Positions 28,831-38,142 are shown, counted from the first letter of the stretch. The stretch: 64,000 nucleotides of DNA from Synechococcus sp. LTW-R (GCF_014217875.1 NZ_CP059060.1:1054001-1118000); one strand, 5' to 3'. A program made the numbers and translations. Notes: generated by a model from the letters alone, not told the origin.

Positions 28831-29889
28831 ATGGCGATCGAGAGAAGTCCGCTTGAGGCGTTAGCCGATGCCCTCGAGGGCCATCCGCAACGCCGCTCGA
28901 TCGAACGCAGTGTTGTGCGGCTGCTGGAGATTGCCCGCAACAGCAGCGATCCCGATGAATGGCGGCTGATCACCGGGGCCCTGGCGGACATCCGCGATGG
29001 CTTGGACGTCTTCGCCCCCCATCGTCAAACCCGCAAGGTGACCGTGTTCGGCTCCGCTCGTACCGAGCCGACCGAGGCGGCCTATCCCTTGGCCCAAGAA
29101 CTCGCCCACGAAGCCGCACGGCGCGGCTTTGAGGTGATGACGGGTGCCGGCGGCGGCGTGATGGAGGCCGCCAACCGCGGAGCCGGCTGCGAGAACAGCA
29201 TCGGCCTGAATGTCGATCTGCCGTTTGAGCAGCACGCCAACCGGTACGTGAACGCCTGCGATGGGCGCCTGCTGCATTTCCGCTACTTCTTCACGCGCAA
29301 GCTCTTCTTCCTGCGAGAGAGCGATGCCCTGGTGGTGATGCCCGGTGGGTTTGGCACCTTTGATGAGCTCTTCGAAGCGCTGACCCTAATCCAGACCGGC
29401 CGCACACCGCCAATCCCGGTGGTCCTTCTGGCTCCAGAGGGCGATCCTTTTTGGAGCAACTGGCTCGCGACGATCGAGGGCACCCTGCGCGATCGAGCCC
29501 TGATCTCTCCGGAGGACACCGCGCTCTTCAAGCAGGCCAGCAGCGCCGCTGAGGCCCTCGAGCAGATCAGCCACTTCTACCGGGTCTTCCACGCCGTGCA
29601 ATTTGCGGAGGAGAAGCTGGAGTTGCTCCTGCACTGCCCCCTGCCCGCCACCACGGTGGTGGAGCTGAACCGTCGTTTTGATGCCCTGGTGGATGAGGGG
29701 AACATCAGCCAAGGCGAGAGCTCAGACCGCAACGGCATCCTTCGGCCCTGTCTGCGATTCCACCTGGATCGCCGCAAGGTGGGTCTGCTCTATCAACTCA
29801 TCGATGTCCTGAATGGACTGCCTCTGGAGGTCCCGCCCTCGATCGAGCAACCTGGACAACGTGTCTGCACCCCTTCGCCCGCCCCATGA
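28831..29889 (+). CDS. LOG-family nucleoside-monophosphate phosphoribohydrolase-like protein
   Basis: A 352-residue protein of the LOG (lysine-decarboxylase-like, TIGR00730-related) family. The Rossmann part begins VTVFGSARTEPTE near residue 71. The catalytic motif PGGFGTFDELFEALTL lies near residue 171, and EVMTGAGGGVMEAAN near residue 102. Short LOG enzymes release cytokinin bases from nucleoside monophosphates. This long form has about 70 extra residues at each end and its substrate is unknown. hisH begins 4 nt before its stop. Confidence 0.85.
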   Translation: MAIERSPLEALADALEGHPQRRSIERSVVRLLEIARNSSDPDEWRLITGALADIRDGLDVFAPHRQTRKVTVFGSARTEPTEAAYPLAQELAHEAARRGFEVMTGAGGGVMEAANRGAGCENSIGLNVDLPFEQHANRYVNACDGRLLHFRYFFTRKLFFLRESDALVVMPGGFGTFDELFEALTLIQTGRTPPIPVVLLAPEGDPFWSNWLATIEGTLRDRALISPEDTALFKQASSAAEALEQISHFYRVFHAVQFAEEKLELLLHCPLPATTVVELNRRFDALVDEGNISQGESSDRNGILRPCLRFHLDRRKVGLLYQLIDVLNGLPLEVPPSIEQPGQRVCTPSPAP

Positions 29890-30512
29890 CGCGCATCGGC
29901 CTGATCGACTACGGGATGGGCAACCTGCACTCAGTGCAGCGGGCCTTTGAACGGCTCGGCTGTGAGGTGCGGATCCTGCAGCAGGCCGAAGCCATGCAGG
30001 ACTGCCAGGCCCTCGTACTCCCCGGCGTGGGTGCGTTTGACCCGGCCATGGAACGGCTGAACGCCTCTGGACTGGTGCCGGCAATCAAGACCTGGTGCAA
30101 GACAGGGCGCCCGTTGCTTGGAATTTGCCTGGGGTTGCAGCTGCTCTTTGAGGGCAGTGATGAAGGATCAGCCGCTGGCCTTGGTCTACTCGCGGGGCAC
30201 ATTGCAGCACTCCCCAAAGTTCCAGGGCACCCGATTCCCCACATGGGCTGGGAAGCCTTGATTCCAGGGACGCCCTCCCCGCTCCTGCCTGAGGGATCCC
30301 CCGAGAGCTGGGTGTACTTCGTGCACTCCTTCGCGGCGCAACCCAGCGACCCCAGCTGTGTGACCGCCTTGGTCTCCTTCGCGGGCCAGCCCGTCACGGC
30401 CGCGGTCTGGCAAGGCAGCGTTGGCGCCTGCCAATTCCACCCAGAAAAATCCTCTGAAGCCGGCGAGCAGCTGCTGCGGCTCTGGCTCAGCTGGGTCGAG
30501 GCCCAGGCATGA
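29886..30512 (+). CDS. hisH: Imidazole glycerol phosphate synthase, glutaminase subunit
   Basis: HisH supplies ammonia from glutamine to HisF in histidine synthesis. The nucleophilic Cys lies in GICLGLQLLFEGSDEG near residue 80. The His-Glu pair lies in CQFHPEKSSEAG near residue 187, and the N-terminus reads IGLIDYGMGNLHSV. Length 208 is normal. It overlaps the LOG gene by 4 nt and rsmD by 4 nt, so the three form a tight operon. Confidence 0.95.
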   Translation: MTRIGLIDYGMGNLHSVQRAFERLGCEVRILQQAEAMQDCQALVLPGVGAFDPAMERLNASGLVPAIKTWCKTGRPLLGICLGLQLLFEGSDEGSAAGLGLLAGHIAALPKVPGHPIPHMGWEALIPGTPSPLLPEGSPESWVYFVHSFAAQPSDPSCVTALVSFAGQPVTAAVWQGSVGACQFHPEKSSEAGEQLLRLWLSWVEAQA

Positions 30513-31057
30513 GCCTGCGGCTCAGCGGGGGACGCAAACTGCAGAGTCCCCCTGGAGAGATCGCCAGGCCGACCGCCTCGCGGGTCCGCCTGGCGGTCAT
30601 GAACATGCTGGCGGCGGAGCTTCCTGGCGCCCACTGGCTGGATCTCTTCTGCGGCAGTGGCGTCATGGGCTGCGAAGCCCTCCTAAGGGGCGCATCCCAG
30701 GTCGTAGCAGTCGAGCAGGACCGGTGCGTCAGTGCGATCGCTCGCAGCAATTTGGAGACGGTGGCCTCCAGCCTGGAGCCGCGGCCAACCCTGCACGTCG
30801 TCCAACAGGAGGTCCTTCGCTGGCTAGACGCACCCCAGGGGGAGGGCTTCGATCTGGTCTATGCGGATCCCCCCTATGCCGCAGGTCTCTACGAACCCCT
30901 CCTGGAGCGGCTGGCCGCAGGGGAGTGGCTTCGGCCCCATGGCCTGGTGCTGCTGGAGCACGCAACAAAAAACCCGCCGGAGCTTCCGGCGGGCTGGGAG
31001 GTGGAGAAGCAAAAGCGCTACGGCAGTTGCAGTCTCGTGATGCTTTCACTCTGCTGA
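30509..31057 (+). CDS. rsmD: 16S rRNA (guanine966-N2)-methyltransferase RsmD
   Basis: A 182-residue class I SAM-dependent methyltransferase. The family N-terminal element is RPTASRVRLAVMNML, SAM binding is WLDLFCGSGVMGCEAL near residue 49, and the catalytic motif is DPPY near residue 122. It modifies G966 of 16S rRNA. Its 3' part overlaps, on the opposite strand, the terminator of the convergent petG gene. Confidence 0.93.
   Translation: MSLRLSGGRKLQSPPGEIARPTASRVRLAVMNMLAAELPGAHWLDLFCGSGVMGCEALLRGASQVVAVEQDRCVSAIARSNLETVASSLEPRPTLHVVQQEVLRWLDAPQGEGFDLVYADPPYAAGLYEPLLERLAAGEWLRPHGLVLLEHATKNPPELPAGWEVEKQKRYGSCSLVMLSLC
30966..30993 (-). terminator. petG terminator inside the rsmD coding region
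   Basis: Read on the minus strand, an 8-bp stem (CCCGCCGG paired with CCGGCGGG, 5-nt loop) is followed by TTTTTTG. It lies about 70 nt after the petG stop and inside codons of the convergent rsmD. It has the form of a Rho-independent terminator for petG. Confidence 0.85.
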
Positions 31058-31059
31058 GA

Positions 31060-31173
31060 TCAGCCGCCCAGGGCGCTGCCACGGCGGTACTGGTTCCAAG
31101 CTGCCACGAACAGGCCAAGCAAGGTCACGGGAATCAGACCGAGCACGATGCCGCAGAGCAGGGGTTCGATCAT
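31060..31173 (-). CDS. petG: Cytochrome b6f complex subunit 5 (PetG)
   Basis: A 37-residue single-span thylakoid protein, one of the small subunits of cytochrome b6f and needed for complex stability. The start [18 protein letters not shown] and the end NQYRRG are diagnostic. It diverges from the CytM-like cytochrome gene with 73 nt between the starts, a likely shared promoter region for two electron-transport genes. Its terminator lies within the convergent rsmD. Confidence 0.95.
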
Positions 31174-31246
31174 GGAAGGGCAGCCAGCTTTGGTTGCACA
31201 ATTCTCCCACGCCCATGGCTGGGTTCGTGACCGATCTGCACCAACC

Positions 31247-31633
31247 GTGACTGCACAGCCCCCTTCCCCCGCCCAGCAACCCCAGCGGGGACTGATCTCG
31301 GCGCTGGTGCTGCTGACGGCGATCTGCGTCACGCTCGTGCTGCTGGTGGTCGTCATCCCCGCCGCCCGCAGCGATCCCTACACCCGCACCACCCTGCAAT
31401 TGAGCGGCTCCGCGGAGCAGGGAGAACAGCTGTTTCTGCTGAACTGCGCCGGCTGCCACGGGATCGCCGCCCAAGGCTTGGTGGGACCCAACCTCCACAA
31501 GGTGGACAACCGCAAGAACAACCGCCAGCTGATCCAGCAGGTCGTGAGCGGACGCACCCCGCCCATGCCCCGCTTCCAGCCCGAACCCCAGGCCATGGCT
31601 GACCTCTTGGCCTACCTCCACAGCCTCTCGTGA
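31247..31633 (+). CDS. cytM: Membrane-anchored c-type cytochrome, CytM-like
   Basis: A 128-residue class I cytochrome c with an N-terminal transmembrane anchor ([20 protein letters not shown]). The heme site is CAGCH near residue 70, followed by VGPNLHKV, and the distal ligand Met lies in TPPMPRF near residue 107. Size and anchor fit cytochrome cM, which in cyanobacteria modulates electron flow. GTG at 31247 is chosen because the longer frame from 31148 overlaps petG. The stop overlaps the TrmJ-like gene. Confidence 0.83.
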
Positions 31634-32346
31634 CGCTGGCTGTGGTGCTGGTAGAGCCGGCTGGCCCGCTGAATGTGGGCAGCGTCGCCCGGCTCTGCGC
31701 CAACTTCGACGTGGACGCGCTGCGCCTCGTGGCACCCCGCTGCGACCACCTCGGCGAAGAGGCCCGTCGGATGGCCGTGCATGGGGAAGCTCTGCTCGAG
31801 CGCGCCCAGCTCTTCCCCACCCTGGAGGCCGCCCTGGCGGATTGCCGGAGGGTGGTGGCCACAAGCGGGCGCATCGAGGAAGAAGCCCTACCGCTAAGCG
31901 GCCCTGCTGAGGCCCTGTCCTGGCTGCAGGGGGGCAGCTCCCCAGATACTCCAGCCGCACTGGTGTTTGGCCGGGAAGACCGGGGGCTCAGCAATGGTGA
32001 GCTGCTCCAGGCCGGACGGATCCTGCGGCTGGACACCAGCGAGGCCTACGCCTCGATGAACCTCTCCCACGCCGTCGCCGTCTGCCTGCATGAACTGCGG
32101 CGTTGCCCGCCAGCGCCGGCAGAACCCCAGCCGGAGCCCTGCCGGCGGGATCAACTGGAGGCCGCCCTGGCGGATGCGGAGGAACTGCTGCTGGAGGTGG
32201 GATTCCTCTATCCCCACACCGCCCAGGCACGCCTGGGCAAGGTTCGGGCCCTGCTGCAACGGGCCGAGATCCGCGACGAGGAGGTCGCCCTGCTGCGGGG
32301 AATGGTGCGTCAATTGCGTTGGGCATCCCGGCGAGACTGCCCCTAA
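31630..32346 (+). CDS. TrmH/TrmJ-type RNA 2'-O-methyltransferase
   Basis: A 238-residue SPOUT methyltransferase. Visible SPOUT motifs are VEPAGPLNVGSVARLCANF at the N-terminus, LVFGREDRGLSNGEL near residue 115 and YASMNLSHAVAVCLHEL near residue 138. The trefoil-knot glycine motifs match TrmJ, which methylates position 32 of tRNA. A C-terminal helical extension follows. Start is GTG, overlapping the cytochrome gene stop by 4 nt. Confidence 0.88.
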   Translation: MTLAVVLVEPAGPLNVGSVARLCANFDVDALRLVAPRCDHLGEEARRMAVHGEALLERAQLFPTLEAALADCRRVVATSGRIEEEALPLSGPAEALSWLQGGSSPDTPAALVFGREDRGLSNGELLQAGRILRLDTSEAYASMNLSHAVAVCLHELRRCPPAPAEPQPEPCRRDQLEAALADAEELLLEVGFLYPHTAQARLGKVRALLQRAEIRDEEVALLRGMVRQLRWASRRDCP

Positions 32347-32374
32347 CGTCTGAGCCCAAGCTTCGATCGCTTCC

Positions 32375-33481
32375 GTGGGCGCAGGTCGGTCACAACGTTC
32401 AAACCGCTCCAGCTGGGGTGCACCGGTGCGGTTGGTGCTGCGGCTCCTGGTCATGGGACTCGGGCTCGGGGTGATTGCCGGCACCGGCTTGAAATTGCTC
32501 GCCCCAAAACTGGGGCAGGGGGCTGCCCAAGCCGCCAAACCCCAATCGCTGCTAGTCCCCCCCGGGCGACCACTGCCCCGAGGCCTTGCCCTGGGACGCT
32601 TCGAACCGCGGCTCCAGCTCACCACCTTAAGCAAGCGCTGGGCCGAACTCGCGGCCCAATACAAGGACCTCACCGTCAGCGGCTACTTGCTGGTGCTGGA
32701 TGACGGCCGCTTCGCGGAGCTCGCTCCCCAACGCCCCTTACCCGCCGCCAGCTCGATCAAGACCCCGATCCTGCTGGTGGGCCTTGAGGACCTCGATGCC
32801 GGCAAGTTGCGCTGGAACGAACGCCTCGCGATGACCAAGGAAGTGGTCGGCGGGGGCGCCGGCTGGATGGCGAACAAACCCGTCGGCACCACCTTCCCCT
32901 TTTGGGAGGCGGCCAACGAGATGATCCGCGTCAGCGACAACACCGCCACCAACCTGCTGATCAAACGGGTTGGCGGCAAAACCATCCTCAATGCCCGCTT
33001 CCAAGCCCTGGGCCTCACCAACACGGCGGTGAACAACTGGCTGCCGGATTTGGACGGCACGAACACCACCAGCGCCTATGACCTGGCGCGCTCCATCGCC
33101 CTGGTGGATACGGGGGAAAAGCTCAGCCCGCGAGCGCGCGATCTCTTCCGTGAGGTCATGGGCCGATCCCGCACCAACACCCTGTTGCCCCTCGGCATGT
33201 TGATGGGACTGGGGGGCGACTCCGCGAACCCCGACAACGAACTCATGGCCCACGGGGTGACCGTCTACAACAAAACCGGCGACATCGGCATTGCCTACGC
33301 CGATGCCGGCCTGATCGAACTCCCAGACGGCAAGCGGGCCGTGGCGGCCTTCATGGTCAAAGGCCCCTTCAACGACCCGCGCTCCACCAACTTGATCCGG
33401 GCCATGGCTGGAGAAATCGCGAAGAGCCTGGTGCGCAAACCGGCCCCCGCTCCAGCCAAGCCCAAAAAGCCCACCGCCTAG
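32375..33481 (+). CDS. Class A beta-lactamase-fold serine hydrolase
   Basis: A 368-residue protein with an N-terminal signal anchor (VLRLLVMGLGLGVIAG, residues 20-40). The active-site triad of the beta-lactamase/penicillin-binding fold is present: SSIK (Ser126 and Lys129), SDN near residue 188 and KTG near residue 294. A Pro/Lys/Ala tail follows. The Glu166-equivalent of true class A lactamases is not clearly seen, so a cell-wall or esterase role is as likely as antibiotic resistance. It probably faces the periplasm. Start is GTG at 32375. Confidence 0.82.
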   Translation: MGAGRSQRSNRSSWGAPVRLVLRLLVMGLGLGVIAGTGLKLLAPKLGQGAAQAAKPQSLLVPPGRPLPRGLALGRFEPRLQLTTLSKRWAELAAQYKDLTVSGYLLVLDDGRFAELAPQRPLPAASSIKTPILLVGLEDLDAGKLRWNERLAMTKEVVGGGAGWMANKPVGTTFPFWEAANEMIRVSDNTATNLLIKRVGGKTILNARFQALGLTNTAVNNWLPDLDGTNTTSAYDLARSIALVDTGEKLSPRARDLFREVMGRSRTNTLLPLGMLMGLGGDSANPDNELMAHGVTVYNKTGDIGIAYADAGLIELPDGKRAVAAFMVKGPFNDPRSTNLIRAMAGEIAKSLVRKPAPAPAKPKKPTA

Positions 33482-33492
33482 GGAGAGCGTCG

Positions 33493-34818
33493 ATGCTGCC
33501 TGTCCTCCTCGCCGCCAGCCCCGCCGCCGCCCCCCTGCTGCGCCCTCAAGAGGTCCGCGCGCTGCCGGGACGCCTCGATGGGGTTTTGATGCTGAACGAC
33601 AACAACCCCGAACTCATCAGCGGGCCAGGGATCCTGCTCTCCACCTTTGGGGGGAGCAGCCACCTGGACGTGCCCCTCAACGGGCGCTTCGACCTCTTCA
33701 GCCACCACGTCTACGCGGGCACCCCCGAGCAACCGGACTCCACCATCTGGCTCGCGGTGGTGGCCCAACCGCGGGGCGATCAACCCGTTCAACTGAGCCT
33801 CTTGAGCGGCTCCACCGCCCTCTCCCAGGCCACCGATGGCCGTGAGGCCCAAGCGCCCTTCCTGCCGCTGCCGGAGCGGATGCGTCAGGACGGCTCCACC
33901 TACGCCGGTCCGGGTAGTCGAGTCGCCACAGAACTGCTCCTGCGCCAGCGCAATCCGGACCTGCCCAAACGCTGGACCCTGGCCCCAGGCGCCCCGACCA
34001 CCCTGCTGCTGCTGCCCATTCCCGTGCAGGGCCTCGATCCCCTGCTGAATGGCCGCAATCTGCAGCTCCGGCTCCAGGCCAGCGGCCCGATCAGCGTGGC
34101 GACCCTGGCTGCCTTTGGAGAGGGGAACAAACCCCCAAGCACGTCTGCCCTGCAACAACTCCTGGCCTCTGGCGTCCTGAGTCCTAAGGAGCACAAACCC
34201 ACCCCGCGGGGCGCCCTCGGGCGCATGGTCTATTCCCGGGTCAGCGGCGTGCAAGTCGGCAGCACCTGGAGCGCTGTCATCACCGACCCCGGTCAACCCT
34301 GCCTCTCGAGCACCTCAGCGCCCCTCTCCTGGCCGATCGCATCCCTGGAGCGCGGCACCCTGGGAACCGCCCAGGTGCAGACCGCAGAACTCAAAGCCCA
34401 CTACCCCGGCACCGCCTGGGCCGCCCACGGCAACTACGGCGTCGCCTACGACATCCGAATCCCCCTCTGCAATCGCTCCAAGAGCAGCACCGAACTGGCT
34501 GTCGCCTTGGAGTCGCCGCTGAAAACCGACCAGGCCATCGGTGGACTGCGCTTCAACAGCAGCCCCTCCCGCTCCGTGATGTTTCGCGGCACGGTCGAAC
34601 TCAGCGGCCTCGACGGTGATGCCAGCCGCCAGAGCTTTCATCTCGTGCAGCGGGCCGGAGCGCAGGGCCCGGAACTCGGCCGCATTCGGCTGGCCGCCGG
34701 GGGCAAGCGGGAACTGCGGGTGCGCCTGATTTACCCCGCGGATGCCACCCCGCCCCAAGTGCTCAGCCTGCTGCCTGTGAAACAATCGCCAGCACCGCCA
34801 GACAGCCTCCAGCCGTGA
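33493..34818 (+). CDS. DUF3370 family protein, probably exported
   Basis: A 441-residue protein of the cyanobacterial DUF3370 family. The mature N-terminus has LLRPQEVRALPGRLDGVLMLNDNNPELIS, followed by long beta-rich stretches with repeated PLNGRFDLF-type elements. The first 17 residues (MLPVLLAASPAAAPLLR) look like a weak signal sequence. It lies 11 nt after the serine hydrolase gene and overlaps chlI by 4 nt. The function of the family is unknown; a cell-envelope role is an inference. Confidence 0.78.
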   Translation: MLPVLLAASPAAAPLLRPQEVRALPGRLDGVLMLNDNNPELISGPGILLSTFGGSSHLDVPLNGRFDLFSHHVYAGTPEQPDSTIWLAVVAQPRGDQPVQLSLLSGSTALSQATDGREAQAPFLPLPERMRQDGSTYAGPGSRVATELLLRQRNPDLPKRWTLAPGAPTTLLLLPIPVQGLDPLLNGRNLQLRLQASGPISVATLAAFGEGNKPPSTSALQQLLASGVLSPKEHKPTPRGALGRMVYSRVSGVQVGSTWSAVITDPGQPCLSSTSAPLSWPIASLERGTLGTAQVQTAELKAHYPGTAWAAHGNYGVAYDIRIPLCNRSKSSTELAVALESPLKTDQAIGGLRFNSSPSRSVMFRGTVELSGLDGDASRQSFHLVQRAGAQGPELGRIRLAAGGKRELRVRLIYPADATPPQVLSLLPVKQSPAPPDSLQP

Positions 34819-35903
34819 CGCAAGCCCGCAAGCGCAGGGTCTTTCCCTTCACCGCCATCGTGGGTCAGGAGGAGATGAAGCTGGCCCTGCTGTTGAACGT
34901 GATCGATCCGCGCATTGGCGGCGTGATGATCATGGGCGACCGCGGCACCGGCAAGAGCACCACGATCCGGGCCCTGGCTGATCTGCTGCCCGAGATCGAT
35001 GTGGTCGCCGGGGACCCTTACAACAGCTCCGCCCAAGACCCCGATCTGCAGAGCAGTGAGGTGCGTCAGCGCGCCGACCAGGGGGAGCAACTCCCCACCG
35101 AGAAGCGCCAGGTGCCGATGGTGGACCTGCCCCTGGGGGCCACCGAAGACCGCCTCTGCGGAACCATCGATATCGAGAAGGCCCTGAGCGAAGGTGTCCG
35201 CGCCTTTGAGCCCGGCCTGCTGGCCAAAGCCAACCGCGGCCTGCTCTACGTCGACGAAGTTAACCTGCTCGATGACCACCTGGTGGACGTGCTGCTCGAC
35301 TCCGCCGCCTCCGGCTGGAACACAGTCGAACGGGAAGGCGTCAGCGTCCGCCACCCGGCCCGCTTCGTGCTGATTGGCTCGGGCAACCCGGAAGAAGGCG
35401 AACTTCGTCCCCAGCTGCTCGACCGTTTCGGCATGAGCGTCGAAGTGCGGACCGTCCGCGACCCCGAACTGCGGGTGCAGGTCGTGGACCAGCGCACCGC
35501 CTTTGACAACGATCCCGACGGCTTCAACAACGCCGTCCAAGGCACCCAAGACGGCCTGCAGGCCCGGGTGGTGGAAGCCCAGAACCGTCTGCCCCACGTC
35601 CAGATCGATGACGACCTGCGGGTTCGTATCTCCGCGATCTGCGGCGAGCTGGATGTGGACGGCCTGCGGGGCGACATCGTGACCAACCGGGCTGCCCGGG
35701 CCCTGGCCGCCTTCGAAGGCCGCACCGAGGTCACTGAAGACGATGTGGCCCGCGTGGCCGCCTGCTGCCTGCGTCACCGCCTGCGCAAGGATCCCCTGGA
35801 GCAGATCGACTCCGGCGATCGGGTCGTCAAGGTCTTCTGCAAGGTCTTCGAGCGCCCCGAAAGCAGCGACAAGGCCGCCTTCGAACTGGCCCTCGCCGCC
35901 TGA
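34815..35903 (+). CDS. chlI: Magnesium chelatase ATPase subunit I
   Basis: The AAA+ subunit that, with ChlD and ChlH, inserts Mg into protoporphyrin IX at the start of the chlorophyll branch. The N-terminus has [13 protein letters not shown]. Walker A is [11 protein letters not shown] near residue 40 and Walker B is [16 protein letters not shown] near residue 140. An Arg-finger region ([23 protein letters not shown]) follows, and 362 residues is normal. GTG start, overlapping the DUF3370 gene; ruvC begins 5 nt later. Confidence 0.97.
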   Translation: MTQARKRRVFPFTAIVGQEEMKLALLLNVIDPRIGGVMIMGDRGTGKSTTIRALADLLPEIDVVAGDPYNSSAQDPDLQSSEVRQRADQGEQLPTEKRQVPMVDLPLGATEDRLCGTIDIEKALSEGVRAFEPGLLAKANRGLLYVDEVNLLDDHLVDVLLDSAASGWNTVEREGVSVRHPARFVLIGSGNPEEGELRPQLLDRFGMSVEVRTVRDPELRVQVVDQRTAFDNDPDGFNNAVQGTQDGLQARVVEAQNRLPHVQIDDDLRVRISAICGELDVDGLRGDIVTNRAARALAAFEGRTEVTEDDVARVAACCLRHRLRKDPLEQIDSGDRVVKVFCKVFERPESSDKAAFELALAA

Positions 35904-35908
35904 GGCCC

Positions 35909-36382
35909 TTGCGGATCCTCGGCATCGATCCCGGTCTGGCTCGTGTGGGCTACGGCGTGATTGATGTCGAGGAGGGCCCCGGTGGGGCCCAAACCATGCT
36001 TGATTGCGGGATCATCCGCACGGACCCCGGCCGTAGCGATGGCGATCGGATGGTCGAAATCGCCAAGGACCTGCGGGTGCTGATCCGCACCTGGAAGCCG
36101 CAGCTAGCGGCCGTCGAGAAATTCTTCTTCTACCGCTCCAGCACCACCATCTCCGTGGTCCAAGCCCGGGGGGTCCTGATGATGACCCTGGCCCGCTTCG
36201 GCGTCCCCGTGGTGGAGTTCCCACCGATGCAAATCAAGTTGGCCCTGGCTGGCCATGGCCATGCCGACAAGGACGACGTGCTCGATGCGGTGATGCGCGA
36301 GCTCAACCTCGACACCCCGCCGCGACCCGATGACGCCGCCGATGCCCTGGCGGTCGCCCTGACCGGCTGGTTCCAACGCTGA
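35909..36382 (+). CDS. ruvC: Crossover junction endodeoxyribonuclease RuvC
   Basis: RuvC cuts Holliday junctions with RuvAB. The catalytic acids are seen in [14 protein letters not shown] (Asp7), [14 protein letters not shown] (Glu near 70) and DKDDVLDAV plus RPDDAADAL at the C-terminus. Length 157 is normal. The start is TTG at 35909. The stop codon shares its last base with the ATG of the downstream 5-FCL gene. Confidence 0.95.
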   Translation: MRILGIDPGLARVGYGVIDVEEGPGGAQTMLDCGIIRTDPGRSDGDRMVEIAKDLRVLIRTWKPQLAAVEKFFFYRSSTTISVVQARGVLMMTLARFGVPVVEFPPMQIKLALAGHGHADKDDVLDAVMRELNLDTPPRPDDAADALAVALTGWFQR

Positions 36383-36966
36383 TGGATGGGTCCAAAGCTG
36401 ACCTGCGCCGAACGTTGAAGCAGCGGCGAATGGCGCTCCACCCCAGCACTGCCCCAAGCCTGCAACGGCAGGCCATGCAGCAGCTCCCCGGCCTTCTGCC
36501 GGAGGGCACGGCCCTGGGGCTCTACTGGCCGCTGCCCGGAGAAGTCGATCTGCGGGGCCTCGCCGAGCTTCCTCCCCTGGCAGACCGGATCGCCTTGCCC
36601 TGCATCGCGGGGGGGGAGTTGGGCTATCGCCGCTGGAGCCCCGGCGATCCCACCGCCAAGGACGACACCGGCATCCCCGCCCCCACCAACGCCGCCAGCA
36701 CCCTCGAAGCCAAGCAGTTCGGCCTTCTCTTGGCCCCCGCCCTAGCTTTCGATCGAGCGGGGATCCGCCTGGGCTATGGCGGCGGCTGGTTCGACCGCCT
36801 CCGGCAACAGAGCCCCTGGAACCAGGTGCCCGCCCTAGCGGTCGTTGCGCGGGGCTGCCTCGTGGAGCAACTCCCCGCCGACCCCTGGGATGTGCCCTTC
36901 CCTGGCTGGCTGGATGAGCAGGGCGTCCATTGGCGTGATGGAGTGCAACCTCTTGAACAACCTTGA
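36382..36966 (+). CDS. 5-formyltetrahydrofolate cyclo-ligase
   Basis: A 194-residue enzyme that converts 5-formyl-THF to 5,10-methenyl-THF with ATP. The N-terminal LRRTLKQRRMAL is the family start. The substrate and ATP region LLAPALAFDRAGIRLGYGGGWFDRL near residue 115 is diagnostic. It starts at the last base of the ruvC stop. With folD at 6 kb it belongs to the one-carbon pathway, but they are not linked in an operon. Confidence 0.9.
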   Translation: MDGSKADLRRTLKQRRMALHPSTAPSLQRQAMQQLPGLLPEGTALGLYWPLPGEVDLRGLAELPPLADRIALPCIAGGELGYRRWSPGDPTAKDDTGIPAPTNAASTLEAKQFGLLLAPALAFDRAGIRLGYGGGWFDRLRQQSPWNQVPALAVVARGCLVEQLPADPWDVPFPGWLDEQGVHWRDGVQPLEQP

Positions 36967-37025
36967 AGCGCAGGCACAGCGGCGCATCAAATTTGACAGG
37001 ATCAGGTCAGTTCACGGCGGCAACG

Positions 37026-37199
37026 GTGGATCGCGCAGGCAACGACGCAGTCTTTTCCTCGAACAACGCAGGCCGTCCGTCCTCCGCTGACGAGCCCCGC
37101 AGCCAGATCAGCACGAGCGCTCTCTCGATGATGGTGAGCTCGATGGTCCACATGGTTCAAGCCGGACAGACCCAGACAGACAGCAACTGGTCCGCTTAA
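37026..37199 (+). CDS. Small hypothetical protein
   Basis: A 57-residue open frame from GTG 37026 (VDRAGNDAVFSSNN), rich in Ser, Gln and Met with a short helical MMVSSMVHMVQAG segment. It lies in the gap between the 5-FCL gene and the exported DUF gene. A TTG at 36963 would give a longer product. No similarity is recognised, and it may not be translated. Confidence 0.35.
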   Translation: MDRAGNDAVFSSNNAGRPSSADEPRSQISTSALSMMVSSMVHMVQAGQTQTDSNWSA

Positions 37200-37225
37200 G
37201 TCGTCAGCAAAGGCCCTGAACGCCA

Positions 37226-37672
37226 ATGCGCAGAACCGTTCTGTTTTGCCTCGTCACTCCTCTACTGATCTCAGCCCCCTCGGCCAGGGCCCACGGGATT
37301 GAGACGAGCATCAACCGACTCGAGAGCCTCAACGCCAACCTGGTGCTCCAAAGCCAGTTCTCGACAGGTGAGCCCACCACCGATGCTCTGGTGCGACTGA
37401 TTGGCCCGGACGGCAGCCAGCGTGAGCTTGGGCGAACCGATGCCGCAGGTCGTCTCAGCTTCGCCCTCCCGCCAGGCAGCCAAGGCGCATGGGAACTGCA
37501 GGTCGATGGCGGCCCGGGCCACCGGGACTACCTGGAGATTCCCGTCCAGGCCGGCGAAGTGCAGCTCGATCAAATCAGCACCGGTCCCCAACGGCGCCCC
37601 CTGCTCTGGCTCAGTACCTTCGGTGCAACTGCCATGCTGCTGGGACTTCAGCGCACGCGACGCAACCGTTAA
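37226..37672 (+). CDS. Exported protein with C-terminal membrane anchor
   Basis: A 148-residue protein with a clear signal peptide (MRRTVLFCLVTPLLISAPSARA, cleavage before HG) and a C-terminal hydrophobic anchor ending in RRNR. The middle is beta-rich (QSQFSTGEPTTDALVRLIGPDGS) and resembles carboxypeptidase-regulatory-like or metal-uptake-associated CbiL/NikL-type domains. That resemblance is weak. Its stop overlaps the start of sufE by one base, so they may be cotranscribed. Confidence 0.65.
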   Translation: MRRTVLFCLVTPLLISAPSARAHGIETSINRLESLNANLVLQSQFSTGEPTTDALVRLIGPDGSQRELGRTDAAGRLSFALPPGSQGAWELQVDGGPGHRDYLEIPVQAGEVQLDQISTGPQRRPLLWLSTFGATAMLLGLQRTRRNR

Positions 37673-38094
37673 TGGCCACCGGCAGCCAGAAGCTCGATCA
37701 AATCGTTGACCGCCTCAAAGGCACCGCCGATCCGAAGCGGCGCTACGAATACGTGCTCTGGCTCGCCAAAAAGTTGGAGCCCCTCCCGGAGGAATTCCGC
37801 AACGACGTCTTCAAGGTCAAAGGTTGCGTGTCCCAGGTGTACGTCGTTGGACAACTCGTGGACGGCAAGCTCCATTGGCAGGGCGATTCCGATGCCGCCA
37901 TCACCAAAGGCCTGCTGGCCCTGCTGATCGAAGGAACCGAGGGCCTCGATCCGAACGCCATGGCCGGGATTGACCCGGCCTTCTTGAGTGAAACAGGTCT
38001 GCAGGCCAGCCTGACCCCCTCACGGGCCAACGGCTTCTTGAACATCTTCAAGATGATGCAGGCCCAGGCCAGCGCCCTGACCCCCGCGGCGTAA
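37672..38094 (+). CDS. sufE: Cysteine desulfuration protein SufE
   Basis: SufE accepts persulfide sulfur from SufS on a conserved Cys and passes it to SufB for Fe-S cluster assembly. The active Cys lies in VKGCVSQVYV near residue 51. YEYVLWLAKKLEPLPEE near residue 22 and LTPSRANGFLNIF at the C-terminus are typical. ATG at 37672 gives 140 residues; the longer open frame runs inside the previous gene. Confidence 0.93.
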   Translation: MATGSQKLDQIVDRLKGTADPKRRYEYVLWLAKKLEPLPEEFRNDVFKVKGCVSQVYVVGQLVDGKLHWQGDSDAAITKGLLALLIEGTEGLDPNAMAGIDPAFLSETGLQASLTPSRANGFLNIFKMMQAQASALTPAA

Positions 38095-38142
38095 ACCCGG
38101 AAGGTCGATTTCTAGGATCACTCCTTTCGGATCGGCGACAGG

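Noticed and set aside
32375-33481. Calling the serine hydrolase an antibiotic-resistance beta-lactamase
   Set aside because: The Ser-Lys, SDN and KTG motifs are shared with many wall enzymes and the deacylation Glu is not clear.
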